Assembly (NCBI RefSeq): GCF_000002235.5
Contig: NW_022145611.1
Coordinates: forward strand, 21,016,114 to 21,080,113
DNA length: 64,000 nucleotides
Direction: 5' to 3'
Source: Strongylocentrotus purpuratus
Lineage: Eukaryota > Echinodermata > Echinoidea > Camarodonta > Strongylocentrotidae
Both the position numbers and the translations under genes were made by a program. Positions 30,941 to 40,785 of this stretch are shown here, piece by piece. The notes under the pieces are model-generated. The model saw only the letters and a list, made by a program, of their open reading frames with translations. It did not search any database and had not been told where the DNA came from. Each line of letters starts with the position of its first letter. Within the stretch, counting starts at the first letter, position 1.

Positions 30941-31245
30941 ATGGGCAATTTTCGTAATTTAACCAAATTTATGCATATGCCTTTGTGAAGCGCCTCGATA
31001 CGAATTATTTCATTCACCTGATACGAATAGTTGTATTTCAATAATCAGAATGCAAAATGCATATATTAATTTGTGTAGGTAGAACAAGCCATAAAGTTTG
31101 TCCTACCTAGCAACAACTAATGTATGCAGTTTGAATTCTGACTTTTGAGATTTAATCGTAACAGGTGCATGAAAGAAATCGAATCGAGGCGCTTCACAAA
31201 GGCATATGCAGAAATTTGGTTGCTTTGCGAAAAAGGCCTATTATG
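30941..31245. mobile_element. Foldback MITE family F1, copy 1
   Basis: Outer arms around AACCAAATTTATGCATATGC and CTTTGTGAAGCGCCTCGAT are inverted at the right end. The centre has an inverted pair around GTAGGTAGAACAAGCC / TTTGTCCTACCTAG. Same family as 44890-45182. An (AG)n tract follows (31253-31282). Confidence 0.8.
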
Positions 31246-31252
31246 TAGATAT

Positions 31253-31285
<33 letters not shown>

Positions 31286-31627
31286 TTGGAGACATAAGAC
31301 GACACGCCCGATGGAAATGCCTTGATGTCCAGGGGGCTGTTACATCCCATAGAAACGCGTGTTAATTCTATAAAACAGTCGTAGGCCTGCGTTTCCAAAT
31401 AATTGGACTGATACGAGTAACGGCCCCCAGAGGTGTAGCAGACTAGCTAGCAGTTACAGATTGTTGTTATTCGTGCGTATAGTAGTGCAAGGTAAGATAA
31501 GAATGATATTACTACAGTATTAGTTTGAGAAAAAAAATAGCTTCGGGAGCAATTTTAGAATACCCCACAACAAAAAATGACCAGACGTTCGTAGGGTACC
31601 AAACGCTTCACCAATGAAGCTAAATTT

Positions 31628-31675
31628 GAAGACCCTAACACTAACCATAACCTTAACTCTAACCCTAGGTCTTCG
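31628..31675. repeat. Degenerate CCTAA-type repeat
   Basis: Irregular AACCCTAA, AACCATAACC and CTAACCCTAGG units resembling the C-rich strand of a TTAGGG telomere repeat. Too degenerate to call a functional telomere remnant. Confidence 0.5.
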
Positions 31676-31714
31676 ACGTCTATGTACATTAACCCTATTG
31701 GTGGGGTATTCTAA

Positions 31715-32480
31715 AGTTAAGCCTAGCTTCGCCAAATTTGCCCTAACGCCCTTTTTGCCAAACAAATGGGGATCAATACTTCTGATGGCAATTTGGGGCT
31801 TTCATGATGAGGAAAACTGTTGTATTATCATTGTAAATGATTAAATCCAAACGGAAATGTATGTTGATGTCAAGTTACCACTGAAAGGAAAAAGACAGGA
31901 AACCTCACACAGAAATTAACCCTTACGAAGCAGGCGAGGGTGATCCTAAAATACCCTTTGGAAACATAAGGCAAGTCACTACATGAATTTTCTCCACATT
32001 TGCTATAACGCCCTTTTTGGTAAAGAAATGGGGATCAATACACTTCGGAGGGCAATTTGGGACTTCCATGACGAAACAAAAAAGATTGAAAATTTTCATT
32101 TTTGGCAAAAAGGATGAACTAACCCCTTGCCATATTTGCCAAAAAGTGGCGATTTTTGAATTTTCCCCAAATTTACCCTAACGCCCTTTTGGTGACAAAC
32201 GGGAGTTATAATAATTCTGATGGCTATTTGGGACTTTCATGATGAGGAAAAAAAGAAGATTGAAAATTTTCATTTTTGGCAAAAATTATGAACTAACCCC
32301 TTGCCATATTTGCCAAAAGTGGCGATTTTTGAATTTTCCCCAAATTTTCCCTAACGCCCTTTTTGGTAAACAGTTGGGTATCAATACACTTCCGAGGGCA
32401 ATTTGGGACTTCCATGATGAGGAAACAAAAAAGATTGAAAAGTTTCATTTTTTGGCATTTTTGCCCAAAAGTGGCGATTT
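31715..32480 (+). repeat. Tandem repeat, unit about 175 bp, four units
   Basis: Units begin at about 31730, 31985, 32163 and 32338, each with TTGCCCTAACGCCCTTTTTG-like, GGGATCAATAC, GGCAATTTGGGACTT, CATGATGAGGAAA and GGCGATTTTTGAATTT. The first unit carries about 80 bp of extra sequence. Short frames across it are repeats of each other, with no recognisable protein. Confidence 0.85.
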
Positions 32481-32498
32481 TCGAATTTTACAATATTT

Positions 32499-32700
32499 TT
32501 TGCTTGCATTTCCATGATTTTATTAAACGAATTCGTTTTCACTGGCTGCCTTCCGTAGCAACAAACGGAATTAACAAAAGACATAACTCCGTTTCGTTGA
32601 CAATCAGCCGTAGACGAAAGACTTCATACATGGCTGATTGTCAACAAAACGGAGTTAAGTCTTTTGTCAATTCTGGAAATTTATGGAAATGCAAGCACTA
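32499..32700. repeat. Inverted repeat with 39-bp inner stem
   Basis: Inner arms 32571-32609 and 32632-32670 differ at three positions with a 22-nt loop. An outer pair, TGCTTGCATTTCCAT (about 32500) and its complement (about 32683-32698), continues it. Adjacent to the 175-bp tandem array. Confidence 0.8.
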
Positions 32701-33093
32701 TTTTAAACAACCAGAACTTTGTCATTCCTTGCTCAATTTTCCTGATTGATGTGTCATATAAAAAGGCAGGAACTCAACTTTCTAGAAATATTTTTTTTCT
32801 TTGAAATTCAGATACCGTCTGCCAAATGACTTTTTGGTTTCTTCTCAGCTTTCCAAATATGTGTCATTTAGTAATTATAAATATGACCAAGTTATGATAA
32901 AACATCGATAATTCTCGGTTTCGTTTTTTCTGGGTCTCACTATATATAATTTTATTGGCTTCAGAAGTGTAACTGGTTTAAATTGGAAGCTCCTTTCAGA
33001 GATTCTCGAAATGCAGGGATTTTGGAATCAGTGGAATGTATTTGAGAAAGATAATCTTGGCGAGTGTGGAAAAGATTTGGACAGACGAACCCA

Positions 33094-33240
33094 GGGTCCT
33101 GTTTAATAAAATTTGTTTTAACAACAAGCTACAATAACTGTTATAAGCTTCTGAAATCGTCGCATCTGATTGGCTGAGAGCTAATTTGTCATAGAAATTT
33201 ACCATTTGTTATTGATAACAAGTTTTATGAAACAGGACCC
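33094..33240. mobile_element. 147-bp MITE, family GGGTCCTGTTT
   Basis: Termini GGGTCCTGTTTAATAAAA and (inverted) GGGTCCTGTTTCATAAAA, followed by TTGTTATCAATAACAA-type arms. The inside contains GATTGGCTGAGAGC. A related copy in opposite internal orientation lies at 51814-51961. Confidence 0.8.
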
Positions 33241-33408
33241 AGTTGAATTAGTGACACATTACATTATATGACTTAAATATGACCCTGAAATTAATGTCTT
33301 TTTTTCGGGTTGGGGTGGGGATGTCAGGAATTATGGCCTCCGGAGCTTTGCTATAAGCAATACAATAGAAGTCTTCTTCTTTCTTTTTTTGCTTCCTTTC
33401 TCTCTCAG

Positions 33409-33513
33409 GCTGGATTGTACAAATCAGTGACCATGTCACTTGTAAAGCCGATGTCGGACATGAAGACAGCAAAGATTGAACAGCTTATAAGAGTATACAT
33501 CCTAAAGACATAG
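33409..33513 (+). other. Possible terminal exon of unknown gene (weak)
   Basis: A strong pyrimidine tract ending TTTCTCTCTCAG precedes an open stretch of 34 codons to TAG: AGLYKSVTMSLVKPMSDM and so on, ending VYILKT. No partner exon or homology recognised. It could be a stray splice-like signal or a relic of a lost gene between the two real ones. Confidence 0.2.
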
Positions 33514-34351
33514 GGCATCATGATACCATTGATGTAGATAGATTCAGCTTCATATGGAGGAGGCCAAGACCAGGAGAAAGAACTGTTGGTTCACATTCAC
33601 TTGACCGCGCCCTCTGCACTATACACTTCGTGGATGAGAACATTAGTATGTTCATCCTAGAAGTCTAAGGCATTAACTTGCAAGTGGTGTATTTTAGACT
33701 TGAGGTAGTGAAACCCAAACCAGGATGATTTTTGTTGTTGATGATATCTATTTGTAAATGTCAGAAATAGGGTGTGCGGGTTATACACGATGCTAAGCAT
33801 GCATCACCAGTTTTAAGAGTCGATGTAGAAGCGAAGACAGAGACATGTTAAGTCATAGACTGAGACGGGTCTGGTCGCAGCACTGCTCCATAATTCATCA
33901 GGAATAGCAAAAACATCAATACATCCCAGTGGCCGTTGGTATCATTACAATCCATGTGGTGTAGTTTAGACATGACGTCCTCGGCTGAAACCAGGAGGAA
34001 AACTGTTGCTCACTATCATGTACATGTAGATGTAGGTCTCGGAGGTATGGAAACTTATAAGTTCCGACGAGATGATGAGCTAATTTACGACAAGAAGACG
34101 AGAAGACACTTTTAAGCTTCAGAGCAGGGACCAGAACTGAGACATTAAAAGCCCTAACCTGAGACTGGTCTTTAGGCCTTCCCTGCACAATCTGCATTAT
34201 AGATATCTACATCCTTGAGGACTTTTGCATCACAAGTTCTTCAGGAGTTCTAGCTAACAGGCAACCAAGATCATACTTCAAGACTACATAGCCCTTGTTA
34301 TAATAGTAACATATCTCTAGAATGTAATCAGTAGTTATTACCTTAAACCTC

Positions 34352-34468
34352 GGTCACAAATGCCATTACGAACTGCTACGAACGCCGTACGAACGATTTT
34401 CAGACAATGGAAATTCGGGAAGACAATGGAAAAACAGGGAGATTGGTACGAACCTTTGTGACCGTAGC
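34352..34468. mobile_element. Probable small MITE, CGGTCACAAA ends
   Basis: CTCGGTCACAAATG at the left and CTTTGTGACCGTAGC at the right are inverted copies about 115 bp apart, with GTACGAACG-type reiterations between them. Confidence 0.55.
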
Positions 34469-35114
34469 ATAACACATTAACAATTTTTACCTTGGGTCTA
34501 TGTAACATTCAATATTTTGTATAGATTTTGATGAATTGTTAATAGGAAACAAAACTGTCATATTAATTTACGTATCATATCGTTAATTTCTTGATTTGTA
34601 TTGCAATTTTCATAATATCGTTTTTACAAAACTGAAAATGCTCTGTGAATATCATTCTATAGTACTTGTACTTTCCGACCTGTAAAATATTTAGGTTATG
34701 ATGGCAGTCTGGATTAAACATTAAATAGTTATATTTACGGATATGAGATCAGACTGACAGATTACACAATCCTTATTTAATATTCCTATAAAACAGAGCC
34801 ATCCGGCTTCATTATATACATGTAATATTACGTCATGTCATCTAAGATTAATTCTCTGTAAAAATAGATAAAAGAAGTCGCTTTTTCCAACATTATATAT
34901 TCGTCTGTTGAAAGCCAGAAGGGTGTTAATTCCTGTGTACAGCCTCGCTGCACGCCCTTCTGTCTCTCAACAAACTAAAGTATAGGTTGTGTACTTATAC
35001 ATTAAAGCTGTAGATGCTTGAGAATGTTAAATTGAAACGTATTCTAAGTTGAAACTTATTTCGTGTGTACATGTACATCCAATATCTTTTTTATAATGTA
35101 GAAATTAATGTGTA
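34469..35114. other. Intergenic stretch, no gene
   Basis: AT-rich. It includes a weak stem (CAGAAGGGTG at about 34917 and its partner CACGCCCTTCTG at about 34951) and nothing else recognisable. Confidence 0.5.
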
Positions 35115-35212
35115 GCATAGCCGGGTAATGTTGGAGCGCCTTGAGGATCTTGCAAGGTCGATACGTGCGCTATATAAGAATCCATTATTATTATTATTAT
35201 TATTATTATTTG
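35115..35212 (+). mobile_element. SINE-like tail with (ATT)n
   Basis: AGCCGGGTAATGTTGGAGCG, CCTTGAGGATCTTGC, CGTGCGCTATATAAGAATCC, then (ATT)n of about 25 nt. A typical dispersed 3' end in marine invertebrates; only the terminal 70 bp are recognisable. Confidence 0.65.
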
Positions 35213-35675
35213 TAATTATGTTGTGCATTCAAATTTCATAATTTTACATGATTTAGAAAATACTCTATACTTTTGACATTTCATTTACCAGAACCGTTCA
35301 AAGCAGGCATTCTTAGAAAATATTTCATATGATGAGATCAAACTGAAAAAATGTGATGATATCGCATGTTCATATTTACTTTGTAATGAGAATTGATTAT
35401 TCAAAGTTGGAAATTTCTTTCTTTCTATTTTTGACAAGATTTGAAGAAATAAAAATAAAATATGTTATTTTTTTAAATCCTAAAAGACCAAAATGATGAT
35501 TACAAACTTCTTGGAATTCTCAAACTATGTTTCATATTTATGGAAGTTAAGATTAATTTCTTGAAATTATAGCCCACTTCCTTCCATTTTATGCTAGAAG
35601 CTAACAGCAACCAGTAAATCAGAATAAATTTGGTGCAAAAATCTACTTAATAAGCCAATTCGGAGCTACTATCTG

Positions 35676-35905
35676 CGCACGGGCAGATAAAGGTAATTTG
35701 TCCCATCGAGACGAATGGTGGATACGTGTTCATTAAAGTTCTGTAATGATTGTTCATTATGCACCGACGTTACATTATTATGATACACAAGTGAAAGTAT
35801 TCTTTTTCAAGAGGGCACATAAAGGGTATTTATGGCGGTGATTATTCTAAAATGTACAAAGGGGGGAAATATCCATGTTTAAAAGATCTGTACATGTGCT
35901 GTGTC
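35676..35905 (+). repeat. Dispersed repeat, copy 3
   Basis: The longest copy: GGGCAGATAAAGG, CCATCGAGACGAATGG, GTGTTCATTAAAGTT, ATTATGCACCGACG, GATACACAAGTGAAAGTATT and AAGATCTGTACATG. Its second half is collinear with the window start, and its first half with the reverse complement of 21960-22150. Confidence 0.65.
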
Positions 35906-36679
35906 TGAACTTGGTCCTGTTTCATAAATCTTAAATTATAAGTAACAAATACTAAAAATCCTTAGAAAAATTTGCTCTCACCCATTTTGTGACACCCAAA
36001 TCTTGATATTAATGAGAATTCTTTTTTTCTTTGACAACCTGTAAAGTAGTCGACTTAGGAGCAAAAGTTCAATCCTAAAAGGTCATGTGACAAGTTTCTT
36101 CATACGAATGTACATGATTTATATTTCTATACTGGATGAAAACGTGTGTTTTTATCCAAGTTTGCATGAGTGTTTCATATCCAAGTGTATTATTGTGTAA
36201 TAAAAAGAAGCGATGTGCAATAATAAAGCAGAGAGAATTGTTTTGTATAACCTTTCGAGTTAATCCTTCGACGTTTTTTCCCCTAGAACATAATATAACC
36301 AGAAGAAAGTACGACAACCTATGCATTTAAATTTTACTACAACAATTTTCAAGGTTGGGATGTCTTCATTTTACCTATAGGATATACATGTACCCGCCAT
36401 GAATATGTATGTACTTTTAAAAAAGAACTGCGTCACTAAAGCCTGTGTGAGAGGGATATGAGTTTTCGAACAAGAGAAAAATCAAGAGAAAACCATAGTC
36501 ATAAATTTGATGTGATTCAAATTACAGAACGAGAGGCATGGTAATTAAATTCAGAGCAGACGAAGTTAAATGGCGACCTTCTATTTCAAGATATTGAAAG
36601 CAAGAGAGAGAAAGAGAGGGAAAGAGGGAGAGAGAGAGAGAGAGATAGATGTGGGAGGTTTTTAAGGTTTAGTTTCAGA

Positions 36680-36955
36680 GAATAGAACTTATTGATATGC
36701 AAATATCTGCGGATATATTATGTATATGCAAAAATACGTATGAACAGTGGTGATGAGGAAGTATGCTCAAATATGCTCAAATAGCATGCATATTCATTAG
36801 CAAGTATTTGTATGTACCTCACTCACTAGCAACAACCAATGACATACAATATTAAAATAGATTCTCATGAATATGCAAGATGCTCGACCAGGAAAGGTGA
36901 GGCATGTTAGGACGTTTTAGTAACTGTGAAACAAAAATGATATCTAAGCTATAAT
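36680..36955. mobile_element. MITE family M4, copy 1
   Basis: The right half has GAAAGGTGAGGC...TTTTAGTAACTGTGAAACAAAAATGATATCT, matching the right arms at 37530, 38935 and 39630. The left arm is diverged. A (GA)n microsatellite lies just upstream (36604-36646). Confidence 0.55.
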
Positions 36956-37383
36956 AATCCTAAATTTTCTGAATATTTATACTCTGGATAGCCTGTAGTA
37001 CGACATATCAGTTCGCTGTCATGTCTCCTCGTCCAACAACAAACTGACTAAAGTCGGGTTTAGTGGATTTGAAACTAAGTCACGTCTTTAGCATGGTGTA
37101 AAAGGTTGGGACTAGAAGACAAAAGTAATTATATCTGATGAATAATCATCTGAATCAATCCAAATTAATTACACATGCGCAAACACGCAATGTTTATATA
37201 ACAGATGTTTAATACTGTCTTATAAAATACTTAGGCTAAAGATACGATAATTTAAATGGGAATCCTTTCTCCATTAACACAATTCGAACAATTAAAGTTT
37301 TATTACCCTTTGAAACAAAGAGACCTAACGTGGAAAGATATTTCCGCCCAGGAAGATGGCTATTTGAGGTTATTTATAGTTAA

Positions 37384-37592
37384 GATATCATTTAAGTTAC
37401 ACGGTTAATCAAAATTCTCACCTCTTCTGATTCATGCATAATCATTAAGTTACTGAAAAGAACTTACTATCACGAGGCATTTAAGCTCATGTATAATCAT
37501 CACTTCTTGCAAATACTTGCTAATGAATATGCATGAAGTTTGAGAAGAGGTGGGATATTTTTTAGTAACTGTGAAACAAATGTGATATCTAT
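37384..37592. mobile_element. MITE family M4, copy 2
   Basis: Left GATATCATTTAAGTTACACG ... CACCTCTTCTGATTCATGCA pairs with right ATGCATGAAGTTTGAGAAG ... GTAACTGTGAAACAAATG then TGATATC. About 210 bp. Confidence 0.75.
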
Positions 37593-37894
37593 ACTATAGA
37601 TTGAAGTTATTCCATGAAAGATTTAAAACATTAAACCTCATATTGAGTCTTCATTGAGGATGAAGATAGGAAATTGAGGATTGAAGGTTGATGGTTCCAT
37701 CTCGGATCCCATGCTACTCCAGCAAACAGCCGGAACCTTTGATCTTCACTGAACCTTGATGAGGAACGACATCTATGCTGTCGCAGAAATGATTTGAAAA
37801 GTAATCCAAACGTACATTTTCATTGATAGCTCCTTATCATGTTTGAAATATGAAGAAGATTACATGTATACAAACATACTATTTTGATATAGTC

Positions 37895-37990
37895 ATTCTA
37901 AACAAAGTGTAAATGATGAATTAGATGAATTGTTTGCTTTTAACAAGTTGACAATTTACACTTTGTTTTAATTCATCTAAAAACAAAATC
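37895..37990. repeat. Inverted repeat at the edge of the 32-bp array
   Basis: ACAAAGTGTAAATGATGAAT at 37902 and its near complement TTTACACTTTGTTTTAATTC at 37956, about 30 bp apart. It abuts the first array unit. Confidence 0.65.
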
Positions 37991-37991
37991 G

Positions 37992-38704
37992 AGTGGAAAG
38001 CGCCGTTCGCCTTGCCAAAAGCGGGTGGAAAGCGCCGTTCGCCATGCCAAAAGCGGGTGGAAAGCGCCGTTCGCCTTGCCAAAAGCGGGTGGAAAGCGCC
38101 GTTCGCCTTGCCAAAAGCGGGTGGAAAGCGCCGTTCGCCATGCCAAAAGCGGGTGGAAAGCGCCGTTCGCCTTGCCAAAAGCGGGTGGAAAGCGCCGTTC
38201 GCCTTGCCAAAAGCGGGAGGAAAGCGCCGTTCGCCTTGCCAAAAGCGGGAGGAAAGCGCCGTTCGCCTTGCCAAAAGCGGGAGGAAAGCGCCGTTCGCCT
38301 TGCCAAAAGCGGGTGGAAAGCGCCGTTCGCCTTGCCAAAAGCGGGTGGAAAGCGCCGTTCGCCTTGCCAAAAGCGGGTGGAAAGCGCCGTTCGCCTTGCC
38401 AAAAGCGGGTGGAAAGCGCCGTTCGCCTTGCCAAAAGCGGGTGGAAAGCGCCGTTCGCCTTGCCAAAAGCGGGTGGAAAGCGCCGTTCGCCTTGCCAAAA
38501 GCGGGTGGAAAGCGCCGTTCGCCTTGCCAAAAGCGGGTGGAAAGCGCCGTTCGCCTTGCCAAAAGCGGGTGGAAAGCGCCGTTCGCCTTGCCAAAAGCGG
38601 GTGGAAAGCGCCGTTCGCCTTGCCAAAAGCGGGTGGAAAGCGCCGTTCGCCTTGCCAAAAGCGGGTGGAAAGCGCCGTTCGCCTTGCCAAAAGCGGGTGG
38701 AAAG
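37992..38704 (+). repeat. 32-bp minisatellite, about 22 units
   Basis: The unit GTGGAAAGCGCCGTTCGCCT + TGCCAAAAGCGG (32 bp) is repeated head to tail with only a few variant positions: CCATGCC instead of CCTTGCC in units at about 38041 and 38138, and GGGAGG instead of GGGTGG at about 38216-38284. The unit has no stop in most frames and 32 is not a multiple of 3, so reading frames of 230-300 codons appear on both strands and in all phases. These are artefacts. GC content is far above the surroundings. Confidence 0.95.
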
Positions 38705-38756
38705 TGGGTGGTGGCCAACCCTCCCTCCCATTGGAGAATTTCAGGTCTTATATGGT

Positions 38757-38976
38757 TAAAATATCATTTAAGTTTCACAGTTTGTACAAGTTCCTACCTC
38801 TTGCAATCGGCAATTATTCATTAGCATGTATTAACATGACTGTACCTAGTGGTCATGCGCAATCATCATGCAAAAAAGATAATGATAGAATATATTTAAA
38901 TAGATTCTGATGAATATGCATGCGATTTAAGTATTAAGAGGTAACCTATTTTACTAACTGTTAAAAAAAAATGATA
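38757..38976. mobile_element. MITE family M4, copy 3
   Basis: Left AAATATCATTTAAGTTTCAC and right TTACTAACTGTTAAAAAAAA then TGATAAT, with inner ATTCATTAGCATG / GATGAATATGCATG arms. It begins 50 bp after the end of the 32-bp array. Confidence 0.7.
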
Positions 38977-39462
38977 ATGTAAAATATATATAAAAATCGA
39001 CACTGGGAGAAGTTTGACATACTGACATACTAAAACTTCGATATAAATATTCCATTGTATGGAATGCTCTTTCCTTATTCAATTCAAATTGTGATACACA
39101 ATATATAAAAGTTATATTTCTTTTCAAACGATGTGCCTTATGAAGGTGTTTAAATGGCGCTCCTCAATCTTGAACCATCCCTCCCTGGCCCTACCAGCTA
39201 TTTGCTATCGCTGATTTGGAGTCGAGTGGAGATGACTCTACAGTTCAATCCCAGATCCTCGGTGAAGATCTAGAGTGGCACCCAATCCTAGACAGCATGG
39301 ATAATCGGCCTTCAGGCTTACCCACTTCACTTCTCTTTGCTGTCGAGAAGATTGGATTGCTGAATTGAAAAGTGATTATCTATTTCTTCGGTGAAGATTA
39401 AGAGCGTCACTTCTTTCAACTTATTTTTAGTGCTATCGGACTTCAGTTTATGTAATTTATAT

Positions 39463-39693
39463 ATCACATATGTTTCACAGTTACTGAAACATGTCCCACC
39501 TCTTCTGAAACTCATGCATATTCATGAGCAATCATTTGCAAGAAGTAATGATTAGGCATGAGCTTGAATTTCGCTGGTTGAAGACACATTGAAACGTAGG
39601 CCTTACAATAATTAATGAATATGCTAATCGTCTTAGCGAAAGAGGGAGGATTTCTTTCAGTAACTGTAAATAATAAGTGACATCTCATTCACA
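39463..39693. mobile_element. MITE family M4, copy 4
   Basis: Left ATATCACATATGTTTCACAG ... CCACCTCTTCTGAAACTC and right GAAAGAGGGAGGATTTCTTT, CAGTAACTGTAAATAATAAG, TGACAT. About 230 bp. Confidence 0.7.
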
Positions 39694-40243
39694 TTCATTT
39701 ATTTATTTAGATAGATAAAGAGAGATAAGGAAAAGAGAGGGAGAGAAAAGGAGAGAGAGATTATTTAAAGGTTTCAATTAATGTATAATTATGATGATGA
39801 ATAACAAATCAATGTCTAGTTTAAATTATTTTAGATATATTTTTCGAACCATTTTTTCCTTCTTTTTCTAACAAACAAACTACTATTAAAACAAGTTACA
39901 AAGGTGATTTTCGTCCCCTCACCTCTCCCCCTCTCTCTGTATGTGTGTTTGTATTTCTCTCTCTCTCCTTTCGTTTCTTTTTCTCTCATGCTCACTTGTT
40001 TAAATACTATTTCTTCTCTCATCAGCCTCTTCCTACTTTCTTATTATCATGCAAGAGAGATAAGGCAAGTATAAGTACTAAAAACCATGGCCCCGTTGCA
40101 TAAAACGTTTTCTTACTATGATTGAAACTATAGTAGTTACCATAATTGGCTGGCGAATTAATGGTAAGCTACTATGGCATTTCCATTGCATAAAAAGAGT
40201 AGTAAGTTACTTTGATAGCAGTATTTCATTATGGGTTGCCATT

Positions 40244-40785
40244 AAAGGCTAAGCATACATACAAATAGTTTGCTTTTAATAGCTGCAGAAAAAACAAGAG
40301 AAACAGAGCAAAACAAATTAAAGTAACATCAGATAACTAACAAGGAAATTATGAAAATTTTAAAAAGTATGAAAAACTATGGAACAATAATTAATCAATC
40401 GCTTTTTTATTTTTGATCCCTTTAATTTCCCTTTTTATCCTCAAAAAACTTGATTTCCCCATGCCTTTGCCCACGTTATATGATTTGTATCATAAAGCGT
40501 GAATGACAACTCAAAAAATCTTTCATGAGCTTTGAAGAATTGATACTATTTTCTGAATATTATATATTCATAATTATTGATTTTTATATAAACAGTTTAT
40601 CAAAATTCACATTTTTCATGATTTAACTGAAAAAATTACTCTATATTAGTACACCCACACAAAAACATGTTACTATCAATATAACTTGGATGCTGGTGTG
40701 AGGAAATAAGATTCTAAGGAGGGAAACGGAAAATTTATATTATTAATATAAAGAAAAAAATTAGAGGATAGTGAGGCAATTACAT
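40244..40785 (+). repeat. Left copy of direct repeat flanking a LINE
   Basis: 40244-40360 and 40660-40785 match 42961-43195 in order (AATAGTTTGCTTTTAATAGC, GTAACATCAGATAACTAAC; then ATTACTATCAATATGACTTG-like, GATGCTGGTGTGAGG, GAGGATAGTGAGGCAAT). About 300 bp between the two halves is absent from the right copy. Confidence 0.8.

Noticed and set aside
35676-35905. Promoter of a second, tandem sulfotransferase gene
   Set aside because: Similarity to the region before exon 1 is explained by a dispersed repeat also present in reverse at 21960; no SULT exon follows downstream.
37992-38704. CRISPR-like array
   Set aside because: The 32-bp units are contiguous with no unique spacers, and the genome is eukaryotic.
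37921-38910. Long overlapping frames on both strands (230-305 codons)
   Set aside because: They are produced by the 32-bp tandem unit, are open in many phases at once and show no codon preference.
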